This document shows positions 49,397 to 57,606 of a DNA stretch of 64,000 nucleotides, piece after piece. Under the pieces are notes generated by a model that ran no database searches, was not told the origin of the DNA, and saw only the letters and a program-made list of their open reading frames with translations. The translations under genes were made by a program, and so were the position numbers. The stretch is from DATGKG01 sp963783145 (GTDB taxonomy: Bacteria; Desulfobacterota; Binatia; Binatales; Binataceae). The stretch is taken from NCBI GenBank assembly GCA_963783145.1, contig CAWAMM010000009.1, forward strand, positions 372,001 through 436,000, given 5' to 3'. The first letter of the stretch is position 1. Every line of letters begins with the position of its first letter.

Positions 49397-51280
49397 ATGC
49401 CGAAGAAAGCGGGCGGGGGAACGCCCAAAGTTGTTGTTAGACATTGCGCTAGTTCCAATCAAGTTACGCCGATTGCCGCGCGCGAATTGGCCGACGCTCT
49501 CGCGGCCATGCTGGGAGGTAAGCCGGCGGTTCAACCGGAGCCCACTCTCCATACGCGCACGATGCTGGTCTCGTTCGGCGCCGAGGCTCCCGCGAATCCG
49601 GCGTCTGCCAAACTCACGGACGATAACTTCCAGATTTCGCGTCCAGGCCGGAGTTCGTTAGCGATTCAGGCCGGCAGCGAACGCGGTTTGCTGCACGGAG
49701 CCTATGACCTGATGGAACGTCTCGGTGCGCGTTTGGTTCCTGGCGCGGCTGCCCATTTTCCAAAGGTGAGTCCCGCGGCGCTGGCCAGACTGAAACCTTA
49801 TGCGGTGACGCCGCCATTCAAGCGTCGCGCCTTCGTGTCGGACATCATGACGTGGAACTATATGTATCCCGACCGGCTCGAATTGCATCTCAAATTCGAT
49901 CGCGAATTCATCCCGTGGATGGCGCGGCGCGGCATTAATGCTTTCGAGTACATCCGTCACGCGCAGGATACGCGGCTGCGCATCGATCAACTGATGCCGC
50001 TCTACAAAACGTACGGTATTGGGGTCGAGTACGGCGGTCACGTACTGCAGATCCTGATGCCGCGCGAGCAGTTCGAATCACATCCGGAGTACTTTCCGAT
50101 GGGTCCGGACGGCGCCCGGATGGCGCGCGGAAATCTATGCGTGTCGAATCCCGATGCGGTCCGGATCGTGTGCGAGGGCGCGCTGAATTATGTCCGCGAA
50201 TATCCAGAGAATGAACTACTGCATATCTGGGGCGCCGATGTTTGGGATGGTGCGTGGTGCAGTTGCCCGCAATGCAAAAAGCTTTCGCCCCAGATGCAGT
50301 ATATGAAGATTGTCAACGCGGTCGCGGCGGCGGAACAAACCGCTGCCGGCGGAGTTCCAGTCGCCTATCTTGCCTACCACGATACGATCGATCCGGATCC
50401 AAAGCTGCGGCCTTTGCCGAATGTGTGGTTCGAATGGGCGCCGCGTGAACGATGTTACATCCACTCGATTGACGATCCGAGCTGCACCATCAATCCGCGC
50501 TACCTCGAGTCGCTGAAACGCTACCTCGAGATTTTCAAGGGGCGCGGTCATGTCTTCGAATACTACGCCGACGCGATTCTGTTCGGCGGCCTCGGGTTCG
50601 CGACCCCGGCCGTAATCGGGCGCGATCTGCGCGCATACCAGGCGCTCGGCATCGAAAGCATTTCGAATCTGACCTTCGGCGCCTACAGCATGCTCGCCTA
50701 TCCGGTGAACCTCGAGGCTTTCGTGCGTGGCACGCGCACGCCCAAGTTCAGTGCCGGCCGAGTCATCGATGATTGTGCGGCGAACCGGCACCCAAAAGCT
50801 GCCGAGGCGCTCGGCAAAGCGTACCGCGGGCTCGAGAAAGCTGCGGCATCGATGCTCGATTACGCCGATGTGATGCGACCCTACAAGATGACGCCGCAAA
50901 AGGCGGCCTCGAAGAAGCCGCAAATCTTACGGGCCATCACGCAGTTCGAGCACGCCGTCAAAATCGCCCACTCGGCCAAAGCCAGGCACCGCGACGTTTT
51001 GGCCGGCGCGGAAGAAGATCTCTGGAACTACAGCGTCGAGGCGCTAAGCGGTATCGGCGACTACCTTCGGGCGCGCGCGGAAAAGGGGATCGTGCGCCAG
51101 ACGCTCGGTGACGGCGCGGTCGCGCTGGTCGCCACCGCGATCGAGCATATCCGTCATATCAAACCGGACCTGAAGGGGACTTGGGGGTCCTACGATCTCG
51201 AATGGATTCGCGAGCTGTGGCTTGACGGCCTGCGTAAGAACCTCGGGCCGGATGAAATGAAGCCGAGCGAACTGTTCTGA
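49397..51280 (+). CDS. DUF4838 glycoside-hydrolase-like protein
   Basis: A 627-residue protein. The N-terminal domain (PKVVVRHCASSN, AARELADALAAML, then QAGSERGLLHGAYDLMERLGAR) resembles the alpha-glucuronidase-type N-terminal domain. The core matches the DUF4838 pattern, with ELLHIWGADVWDGAWCSCPQCKKLS at about residues 270-295 and PVAYLAYHDTIDP. Such proteins are thought to act on complex sugars, but activity is not established. I prefer the ATG at 49397 (preceded by GGGGG) over one 90 bases upstream, because the domain begins there. No signal peptide was seen, so it may be cytoplasmic. Confidence 0.82.
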   Translation: MPKKAGGGTPKVVVRHCASSNQVTPIAARELADALAAMLGGKPAVQPEPTLHTRTMLVSFGAEAPANPASAKLTDDNFQISRPGRSSLAIQAGSERGLLHGAYDLMERLGARLVPGAAAHFPKVSPAALARLKPYAVTPPFKRRAFVSDIMTWNYMYPDRLELHLKFDREFIPWMARRGINAFEYIRHAQDTRLRIDQLMPLYKTYGIGVEYGGHVLQILMPREQFESHPEYFPMGPDGARMARGNLCVSNPDAVRIVCEGALNYVREYPENELLHIWGADVWDGAWCSCPQCKKLSPQMQYMKIVNAVAAAEQTAAGGVPVAYLAYHDTIDPDPKLRPLPNVWFEWAPRERCYIHSIDDPSCTINPRYLESLKRYLEIFKGRGHVFEYYADAILFGGLGFATPAVIGRDLRAYQALGIESISNLTFGAYSMLAYPVNLEAFVRGTRTPKFSAGRVIDDCAANRHPKAAEALGKAYRGLEKAAASMLDYADVMRPYKMTPQKAASKKPQILRAITQFEHAVKIAHSAKARHRDVLAGAEEDLWNYSVEALSGIGDYLRARAEKGIVRQTLGDGAVALVATAIEHIRHIKPDLKGTWGSYDLEWIRELWLDGLRKNLGPDEMKPSELF

Positions 51281-51311
51281 CCCGGACCGCTTCAGTGCTA
51301 GAGATTCTCTG

Positions 51312-52475
51312 ATGGAGAACGAAACCGGTTTCCAACTCTCGGAAGAGTTGTCCGCGCTGCGCGACCAGGTCCGCAGAATTATTCGCGACGAAATAATTCC
51401 GATCGAGAAAACTCTCGATCCCGATGCCGCCGAAATTCCCGAAGAAGATTACTGGCGGCTCGCGAAAAAAGTTCAGGCCGCCGGAATGTGGTGCATGAGC
51501 GCCCCCAAGAAATATGGCGGCGGTGGGCTCGGCAGCTTCGACATGTGCGTGCTCACCGAGGAGATGTGCCAGCATCGGATGGGCCTCTACAACCCCGGCG
51601 CCAGCGTGTTCGGGCGCAATCCACCGCCGGTCATCTATGGCGGCACCGAAGAGCAGATTCAAAAGTATGTCGTGCCGACGCTCAAGAACGCATGGTACAC
51701 GTTCTTCGCCATCACTGAGCCGAGCGGCGGCTCCGACCCTGCAGGTTCGATCCAATGTCGCGCAGTGCGCCAGGGCGATACTTACGTGCTCAACGGCACC
51801 AAGATTTTCATCTCCCATGCGCACGAGGCCGAATGGGGCGTAGTCTTTACCCGCACCGATCCCAAGGCTGGCCGTAGCGGTATCACCTGCTTCATCGTTC
51901 ACAAAGGAACGCCGGGATTCACCGCGCGTCCGTTCAAGACGCTGCGTACGGCCGCGTTACCCAACGAGGTTCAGTTCGAGGACTGCGTGATACCCGCGGA
52001 ACAGCGTCTGGGCGCCGAGGGGCAGGGGTTAAACCTGGCGCTCGATCTGCTGACGCGGCTGCGCTTTCCGTATTCCGCGGCCAATGTGGGAATCGGAGTG
52101 GCCGCGCTCAGAATGGCAATCGACCATGCGAAGACGCGCAGCACCTTTGGCGAGAAACTCGCGAAGCGGCAGGCAATTCAATGGATGCTCGCGGACTCGG
52201 AAGTCGAGCTCCGTGCGGCGCGATGGTTGACCTGGGAGGGCGCATGGAAAGCCGATCGCGGTGAAGACTCGCGCAACGAAGCCTCAATCGCGAAGTTGTA
52301 TTCGAGCGAGGTGCTCGGCCGGGTCATCGATCGCGCGGTGCAGATTCATGGCGGCTACGGCGTAAGCAAGGAATTTCCGCTCGAGCGATGGTACCGCGAG
52401 GCGCGCATCCGGCGCATCGGCGAAGGCCCCTCGGAAGTGCATCGGATGGTCATCGCGCGCAACCTGCTGCGATAA
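51312..52475 (+). CDS. acyl-CoA dehydrogenase
   Basis: A 387-residue FAD enzyme: FFAITEPSGGSDPAG (FAD-binding, residues 136-150), GEKLAKRQAIQWMLADSEVEL, QIHGGYGVSKEFPLERWYREARIRRIGEGPSEVHRMVIARNLL at the C-terminus, with Glu in GEGPSE at the catalytic-base position. It introduces a 2,3 double bond into an acyl-CoA. It is preceded by the DUF4838 gene (31 bases) and followed by a convergent MazEF module. Confidence 0.95.
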   Translation: MENETGFQLSEELSALRDQVRRIIRDEIIPIEKTLDPDAAEIPEEDYWRLAKKVQAAGMWCMSAPKKYGGGGLGSFDMCVLTEEMCQHRMGLYNPGASVFGRNPPPVIYGGTEEQIQKYVVPTLKNAWYTFFAITEPSGGSDPAGSIQCRAVRQGDTYVLNGTKIFISHAHEAEWGVVFTRTDPKAGRSGITCFIVHKGTPGFTARPFKTLRTAALPNEVQFEDCVIPAEQRLGAEGQGLNLALDLLTRLRFPYSAANVGIGVAALRMAIDHAKTRSTFGEKLAKRQAIQWMLADSEVELRAARWLTWEGAWKADRGEDSRNEASIAKLYSSEVLGRVIDRAVQIHGGYGVSKEFPLERWYREARIRRIGEGPSEVHRMVIARNLLR

Positions 52476-52518
52476 GGTGATCACCGGGGACCTTTCGTGT
52501 GGTTTTCGAATCAGGATC

Positions 52519-52860
52519 TTAGGGCGCGAATATCTCCTGAAGCGTAGACAGTACGCGCTGGAGCGTCGCAGGTGTGAGGCGGCCGAGCCGACGAATGACT
52601 CTCTCATGATCAACCGTTCGAATCTGATCGAGCACAACATGGCCAGGCTTTCCCTCAAACTGACATGGCACTCGAAAAGGGTATGAATGTCCGCCGGTGG
52701 TTAAAGGCACAACTATGAATGTGCGTAGATGCTGATTTAGATCGTCGGGCGAGACTACCGCGCAGGGTCGGGTTTTGCGAATTTCGCTTCCGCGGGTCGG
52801 GTTCAAGTCGACAAGAAAAACCTCACCGCGACGCACCTCATCTTGCGTTACCACTTCCAC
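52519..52860 (-). CDS. mazF: MazF/PemK-family endoribonuclease toxin
   Basis: A 113-residue toxin: VRRGEVFLVDLNPTRGSEIRKTRPCAVVSPDDLN is the classic MazF N-terminus, followed by VPLTTGGHSYPFRVPC and GHVVLDQIRTVDHERV. It cleaves RNA at short sequence motifs. The gene overlaps the antitoxin gene by 13 bases. Another MazF-like frame, without a start codon, is at 30.5 kb; the two are not close copies. Confidence 0.95.
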   Translation of the reverse strand: MEVVTQDEVRRGEVFLVDLNPTRGSEIRKTRPCAVVSPDDLNQHLRTFIVVPLTTGGHSYPFRVPCQFEGKPGHVVLDQIRTVDHERVIRRLGRLTPATLQRVLSTLQEIFAP

Positions 52861-53096
52861 TCCGTGTCATCGAACTTCGTGGTCGTCGGCGGGTCGAGCA
52901 ATTTGTCGTCATCGCGCGCGCGTGCTCGTTTCGCCGCCTCGGCCCACCCGGCCCGAGGACGAGTCGCCGAGGAGATAACAATGGTCCCATTACGGACCGC
53001 GATTTCGACCTCATCGGAAAGTTGGGCTTCCACCAGCAACGGCTTGGGAAGACGAATACCACGGGAATTGCCAATCCGAACCAATCGAGCTTTCAT
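52848..53096 (-). CDS. mazE: MazE/AbrB-type antitoxin
   Basis: An 82-residue protein with an N-terminal AbrB-like swapped-hairpin DNA-binding domain (ARLVRIGNSRGIRLPKPLL, residues 3-21, then DEVEIAVRNGTIVI) and an acidic, flexible C-terminus (DDKLLDPPTTTKFDDTEW) suited to binding MazF. It should repress its own promoter. Two GTAATyAC repeats lie just upstream. Confidence 0.93.
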   Translation of the reverse strand: MKARLVRIGNSRGIRLPKPLLVEAQLSDEVEIAVRNGTIVISSATRPRAGWAEAAKRARARDDDKLLDPPTTTKFDDTEWKW

Positions 53097-53104
53097 ACAA
53101 TCTC

Positions 53105-53123
53105 GTAATTACAAGGTAATCAC
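53105..53123. promoter_or_regulatory. GTAATTAC/GTAATCAC repeat, operator candidate of mazEF
   Basis: GTAATTAC (53105-53112, a perfect eight-base palindrome) and GTAATCAC (53116-53123) are spaced 11 bases apart, about one helical turn, starting 8 bases before the mazE start codon. MazE-type antitoxins bind such alternating palindromes. Binding here is inference. Confidence 0.4.
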
Positions 53124-53258
53124 AACGCAAAACGCCGGGCAAGTTCTGATGGTCGTTGTGAGTCTCCGCGAGTCTGGATTAGTGTGCAACCAAATGGAAC
53201 TTCTGTTGCGGTTCGGGTCCCACTTGGATCAAGCGCCGATTTGCGAGGTTAGCTATTC

Positions 53259-54440
53259 ATGAGTCTGCCGTTGGAAGGAATTCGGATCATCGATTTTGGA
53301 CAAATCTACGCGGTGCCGTATTGCACGCTGCAGCTCGCCGCGATGGGCGCCGAGATCATCAAAATCGAGCCGCCCAGGACCGGTGAGATGCTGCGGCGTC
53401 CTGATTTGCCCGGCGGGGTGAACTATTCGTTCCTGATGCTCAATCCCAACAAGAAATCGGTGACGCTCAATCTCAAGCATCCGAGCGCGCGCGAGATCGT
53501 TTTTAAGTTGCTCGAAAAGGCCGATGTGGTAGTCGAGAACTACCTGGACGGCGTAATGGAGTCATTCGGACTTGGTTACGATGAGATCGCGCGGCGCTTT
53601 CCGCGCCTCATCTATGCGTCAGGCAAGGGCTATGGCTCGGCGAGTCGATTCGCGAAGCTGGGCTCGATGGACAATACCATCCAGGCCTCATCCGGCTTCA
53701 TCAGCATCACCGGATTTCCTGATCGCGGCGTAAAGACTTCGGCGACTTTTATCGACATGGGCACCGGCAGTCATCTCACGAGCGGGATCCTCGCGGCGCT
53801 TATTGATCGCGGCAAGACCGGCAAGGGTCAAAAGGTGGAGGTCGCGATGCTCGATGTTGCGATTCCCGCGCTCACCAGCGTTCTCGCGCCGGTCATTCAA
53901 GGGCGCAAATTCAAGCGCCTCGGCAATCGCCATTGGGGCGTGTGTCCAACGAATATTTATCCCGCGAGCGATGGTGAAGTGTTGATAATGGTTCTCACCG
54001 AAGCGCATTGGCGCGCGCTCGCGAAGCTGATGGGACATGAGGAGCTGATCGGGAAACCTGAATATCGAGATCACGGCACACGAATGGCCGTCGCCGATCA
54101 TCTTGATGAGATACTCTCCGGCTGGACCAAGCCGCAACGTCGCGACGACATCATCGAGGCCCTCATCGAAGCCGGAATTCCGTGTGCTCCCGTGCGCGAA
54201 GTCGAGGAAGTTATCGCGGATCCCGAGGTGACGGAGCGCGGGACCCTCGTTGACAGCACCTACCCGACGCGTGGCGACATCAAGGTCGCGGGTTCGCCGG
54301 TGAAGCTGTCCGCGATCACGCCCGAGGAGATGCCTCGCGTCCGGCCACCCGAACTCGGGGAGCACACGGAGGAAGTTCTCACCTCGATTGGATTTTCGCC
54401 CGAGCGCATCGCGCAGTTTCGCGTCGAAGGCGCGATTTAG
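53259..54440 (+). CDS. family III CoA-transferase (CaiB/BaiF type)
   Basis: A 393-residue CoA-transferase: LEGIRIIDFGQIYAVPYCTLQL, MGAEIIKIEPPRTGEMLR, NPNKKSVTLNLKHPSAREIVFKLLEKADVVVENY, and GVKTSATFIDMGTGSHLTSGILAAL. In this last stretch DMGTG takes the place of the common GDxxTG, with the catalytic Asp expected at DMG. The GLGYDEIARRFPRLIYASGKGYG segment is also typical. It transfers CoA between organic acids. It is not closely related in sequence to the 15.2-kb enzyme. No partner genes indicate the substrate. Confidence 0.92.
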   Translation: MSLPLEGIRIIDFGQIYAVPYCTLQLAAMGAEIIKIEPPRTGEMLRRPDLPGGVNYSFLMLNPNKKSVTLNLKHPSAREIVFKLLEKADVVVENYLDGVMESFGLGYDEIARRFPRLIYASGKGYGSASRFAKLGSMDNTIQASSGFISITGFPDRGVKTSATFIDMGTGSHLTSGILAALIDRGKTGKGQKVEVAMLDVAIPALTSVLAPVIQGRKFKRLGNRHWGVCPTNIYPASDGEVLIMVLTEAHWRALAKLMGHEELIGKPEYRDHGTRMAVADHLDEILSGWTKPQRRDDIIEALIEAGIPCAPVREVEEVIADPEVTERGTLVDSTYPTRGDIKVAGSPVKLSAITPEEMPRVRPPELGEHTEEVLTSIGFSPERIAQFRVEGAI

Positions 54441-54461
54441 CGGATGACCTGACGTGCAGCG

Positions 54462-54704
54462 CTAGGCGGCTTTGCGGCGACGCGGACTGCCGGGCGGAAA
54501 CGCGCTGACCCGGCGCTTCGTGCGAGCCTTGATATTCAAGCGATCGAGGACTCGGAAGAATGCGTTGCGACCGACCTCCAGGCTCCATAGCAAACCGAGG
54601 CCTGCCATCACGCCGATTCCGTGGAATAGTTCGAAGAAATAGCCTTTCATCCCGAGCTGTTCCGCCTCGGGCAGCAACTGCTTTTGTTCCGGTGCTTCCT
54701 GCAT
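54462..54704 (-). CDS. small membrane-associated hypothetical protein (80 aa)
   Basis: A short protein with one hydrophobic stretch (FFELFHGIGVMAGLGLLWSL, about residues 23-42) and a strongly basic C-terminus (KARTKRRVSAF to PRRRKAA). This suggests a single-pass inner-membrane protein with a cytosolic positive tail. No family was recognised. It is convergent with the CoA-transferase gene, 21 bases away. Confidence 0.55.
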   Translation of the reverse strand: MQEAPEQKQLLPEAEQLGMKGYFFELFHGIGVMAGLGLLWSLEVGRNAFFRVLDRLNIKARTKRRVSAFPPGSPRRRKAA

Positions 54705-54779
54705 CAGATCCCTAGAGTAAGGGGCGCGTCGCCCTTGTGCAAGAACGACGCGCCCGCAATGTGCCGATTTAGAATCCGA

Positions 54780-55589
54780 TCACGGAGGTGGTGGCGGAGG
54801 CGGAGGAGTCCCCGCCGGAGCAGCGGCTGCGCCGCCCGCTTCAGCGCCAGGCAGCGGCAAGGTGAGGGTCAGATTATCGAAGCGTGCCTGGGAATCGTTG
54901 CTGGACCACAGACCGATTCTGCCCTTGGCGATTTTGTTGTCCTGCACGTCGAAGAGCATTTTGCCTTCGTCATATACGATGAAGTGATCCGCCTGAGCCT
55001 CGAGCTTGATCTTGAACCAATTGCCCGCATCGATGGCGACGACCTTCTGCTGAATCTGATCCATCTTGCCCTGGTACATGCGGAGCAATTGCACGTAGTC
55101 ACTCGGGCATCCCATCGCGAGCACATAATAGTTGTCAGGATTCTGGTAGCGAACAATCAATCCACCTGAGCAATCGAAGTAGCCTTTGATTGGCTTGAAG
55201 TCAGCTTCAATGGTGAAGTCCGCGTACTCAGTAGGATCCTTGATCACGACTTTCGGATGATATTCGAGGCCGTGCGTCAATGAGGTCACCATCCGGCCCG
55301 CGGGCAATCCGAAATCATTCGGCTGACTCGGCGCGGTTCCATCGGAGAAGACCACCCAGCCCGCGCCATCGATATCGTCCCACCCATCGGCTAGTTGACC
55401 TGGTTTATCCGTGTCAAAGTTCCAGACCTTCTGCTCGGGCGTAGGTGTCGCCGTCGGAGTTAATGTCGCGGTAGGCGTGGGGGCCTCTTTTTTCTTCCTG
55501 GAGTATGCCGGCGGCGCCACCATCACCACCGCTACCATCACGCCTGCCACGATCAGTGCTGCACTGCGCAGCCATGTTCTGACTGTCAT
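54780..55589 (-). CDS. secreted LamG/DUF1080-like carbohydrate-binding protein
   Basis: A 269-residue protein with AGGAGAAAT before its ATG. A signal peptide (LIVAGVMVAVVMVAPPAYS) is followed by a Thr/Pro linker (PTPTATLTPTATPTPEQ), then a beta-sandwich of about 180 residues (YADFTIEADFKPIKG, GGLIVRYQNPDNYYVLAMG, KIKLEAQADHFIVYDEGKML, ARFDNLTLTLP). This fold is typical of DUF1080/family-16-like concanavalin modules. The C-terminus is Ala/Pro-rich, ending in a run of prolines. It is probably a secreted or cell-surface glycan-binding protein. Confidence 0.75.
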   Translation of the reverse strand: MTVRTWLRSAALIVAGVMVAVVMVAPPAYSRKKKEAPTPTATLTPTATPTPEQKVWNFDTDKPGQLADGWDDIDGAGWVVFSDGTAPSQPNDFGLPAGRMVTSLTHGLEYHPKVVIKDPTEYADFTIEADFKPIKGYFDCSGGLIVRYQNPDNYYVLAMGCPSDYVQLLRMYQGKMDQIQQKVVAIDAGNWFKIKLEAQADHFIVYDEGKMLFDVQDNKIAKGRIGLWSSNDSQARFDNLTLTLPLPGAEAGGAAAAPAGTPPPPPPPP

Positions 55590-55854
55590 ATTTCTCCTAT
55601 CGGTCCTGAGCCTAACCTGATGCCCCAAATGCAAAGGCGATTCGAATTACTGATAAGTGAGTAACCGGCGCGAGTTTCGCCAATGCGAGGCGGTAATGTC
55701 AAGCAAGGGTTTCGAAAATCCTAGGCATAAATGACTTCAAAGCTTAGCGGTCTTCTACCCACCGCCTTCGATGCTTCGGCACAGTTTCGCTTTTTCTTCG
55801 TCTCAAAGAGTTAGCGCTCGCAAACAAATCGTTCCGCTCAGATAGCGGTCTTCC

Positions 55855-55889
55855 TTGACTGAAGTGGGATTAAGTGGGAGATTGTGGGA
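55855..55889 (+). promoter_or_regulatory. dcw promoter with three MraZ-binding TGGGA boxes
   Basis: TTGACT (-35-like) at 55855-55860 is followed by three TGGGA boxes at 55865, 55875 and 55885, exactly ten bases apart. MraZ is known to bind tandem TGGGN repeats with five-base spacers upstream of its own gene and repress the operon. The boxes lie inside the presumed promoter spacer and -10 region, 18-42 bases before the mraZ start codon. The 230 bases further upstream show no gene. Confidence 0.88.
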
Positions 55890-55906
55890 GCTTAGGGTGA
55901 CCAGCG

Positions 55907-56356
55907 GTGTTCAACGGACGATTTGATCATGCGATTGACGAAAAGGGCAGGGTCAGTATCCCTGTGCGCTTCCGCGAGGAGCTGGAACGCGATGGTCACG
56001 ATCGTCTCTATATCACAAATTTTATCTTTGAGGGGCAGCATTGCCTCGAAGTCTATCCGCCTAACGAATGGACGCGGTTGCAGGAACAGATTCGCCAGAA
56101 GGCGCGCTTCGATATTCAGCTGCGCTCGTTCGAGCTCTTCTACATCGGTGGTGCACATGAGGTTCTCGTCGACAAGCAGGGACGCATCCTGGTGCCACCG
56201 AAGCTACGCGAATTCGCGGCCCTCGATGGCGCCGTTACCTTTTCGGCGATGACCGATCATTTTCAATTATGGGATAAGGCGGTGCTCGAACAAGTCCTTA
56301 AGGCGACCGAGCAACGTTTTGCAGATCCGGAATTTTTTCAGAAGCTTGGTCTTTAG
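55907..56356 (+). CDS. mraZ: transcriptional regulator MraZ
   Basis: A 149-residue protein with two AbrB-like MraZ repeats: FNGRFDHAIDEKGRVSIPVRFREEL (residues 2-26) and YIGGAHEVLVDKQGRILVPPKLREFA (from about residue 78). Both contain the DxxGR motif. It represses the division and cell-wall cluster through the TGGGA boxes upstream. The start is GTG. It is the first gene of the dcw cluster, with rsmH following after eight bases. Confidence 0.97.
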   Translation: MFNGRFDHAIDEKGRVSIPVRFREELERDGHDRLYITNFIFEGQHCLEVYPPNEWTRLQEQIRQKARFDIQLRSFELFYIGGAHEVLVDKQGRILVPPKLREFAALDGAVTFSAMTDHFQLWDKAVLEQVLKATEQRFADPEFFQKLGL

Positions 56357-56364
56357 GTAGTTCA

Positions 56365-57300
56365 ATGAGTTTCGCGATGAGCTTCGCGGCTATGAGTCAC
56401 GACGGAGCGGACGGGCAAGCGCATGTGCCGGTGATGGCGGTGGAGGTGGTTCAACTCCTGTCCGCTCCGGATCCTTTGGTGGTGGTCGACGCGACTTTAG
56501 GGACGGGGGGCCATGCCGCGGCGATGCTCGAGGCCGCCCCCCAAGCGAGGCTGCTCGGCATCGACCAGGATGCCGCTGCGATCGTCCACGCACGCGAAGC
56601 TTTGGCGCAGTCCGAGGAGCGCATCACTCTCGTGCAGGCTAACTTCGCCGAAATTTCGTCTGCCATGCACGCGGCCGGTTTCGATCGCGCCGATGCGATC
56701 CTTGCCGACCTCGGCATGAGCAGTTTCGCCCTCGACGATGCCGCGCGCGGGTTCAGTTTTCGCCTCGACGGTCCGCTCGATATGCGGATGGATCAGCGCG
56801 CGACGCTGTCCGCCTACGATCTCGTCAACGAGGAGCCCGAGGCCGAGCTGGCGCGCATCTTTCGTGAGTATGGCGAGGAGCGTATGCCCGGCCGGATCGC
56901 GCGCACCATCGTCGAAGCGCGCCGCAAAAAACGGATCGAGACCACCGGTGAGCTGCGCGCGCTGGTCGAGCGCGCGATCGGACCCCATCGGCGCGGCGGG
57001 GTCCATCCGGCGACCCGCACCTTCCAGGCGATTCGCATCGCGGTGAATCACGAGATCGATAGCCTTGAGCAGTTTTTGCGCGAGGCGCCTGCGATGCTCG
57101 CCCCCGGCGGCCGGCTCGCGGTTATCGCGTTTCACTCGCTCGAAGATCGCGCGGTGAAGGAGCGCTTTCGCGAGCTGGGGCGAGGTGCCGATTACAACAA
57201 TCTGACGAGAAAAGTAATCAAGCCGACGCAGCGCGAGATCATGGAAAATCCGCGCGCGCGCAGCGCGCGGCTGCGATGCCTCGAACGGAGGCGGTCCTAG
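56365..57300 (+). CDS. rsmH: 16S rRNA (cytosine-1402 N4)-methyltransferase RsmH
   Basis: A 311-residue SAM methyltransferase: AHVPVMAVEVVQLLSA, VVDATLGTGGHAAAMLEAAP (SAM motif I), DAILADLGMSSFALDDAARGFSF, and VHPATRTFQAIRIAVNHEIDSLEQFL, ending with IAFHSLEDRAVKERFREL. It methylates C1402 in the ribosomal decoding centre. Starts at 56365, 56374 and 56389 are all possible; 56365 has TAGGTAG upstream. In its standard dcw position between mraZ and ftsL. Confidence 0.97.
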   Translation: MSFAMSFAAMSHDGADGQAHVPVMAVEVVQLLSAPDPLVVVDATLGTGGHAAAMLEAAPQARLLGIDQDAAAIVHAREALAQSEERITLVQANFAEISSAMHAAGFDRADAILADLGMSSFALDDAARGFSFRLDGPLDMRMDQRATLSAYDLVNEEPEAELARIFREYGEERMPGRIARTIVEARRKKRIETTGELRALVERAIGPHRRGGVHPATRTFQAIRIAVNHEIDSLEQFLREAPAMLAPGGRLAVIAFHSLEDRAVKERFRELGRGADYNNLTRKVIKPTQREIMENPRARSARLRCLERRRS

Positions 57301-57312
57301 CCGGCGATCATC

Positions 57313-57606
57313 ATGAGCCCTCGTCAGCGGAAAAGTCCGGTCCACAAACGCTCGCGCCTGGTGCCTGCGTTGCTGGCCTCGGCGATCGTGGTGGTCGGAT
57401 TCGCCACCCTGCTGATGCGGCTTGAGGTGACCCAGGAAGGTTATCGGCTCTCCGCGGTCAGGCTCGATATCGTGAAGCTCGAAGACCAAAATCGCCGGCT
57501 GCGGCTGACCGCCGCGCAACTCAGCTCGCACGATCGGCTGCGGGCGCTCGCGCCGAAATATCATCTGGAGCCGGCGCGCGACGGACAGGTGGTGATGGTG
57601 CCATGA
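57313..57606 (+). CDS. ftsL: cell division protein FtsL-like
   Basis: A 97-residue bitopic protein: a basic N-terminus (RQRKSPVHKRSR), one membrane helix (LVPALLASAIVVVGFATLL) and an extracytoplasmic coiled coil (VKLEDQNRRLRLTAAQL). Sequence conservation of FtsL is low, so topology and position between rsmH and ftsI are the main evidence. It should join FtsB and FtsQ in the divisome. It overlaps ftsI by four bases. Confidence 0.85.
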   Translation: MSPRQRKSPVHKRSRLVPALLASAIVVVGFATLLMRLEVTQEGYRLSAVRLDIVKLEDQNRRLRLTAAQLSSHDRLRALAPKYHLEPARDGQVVMVP

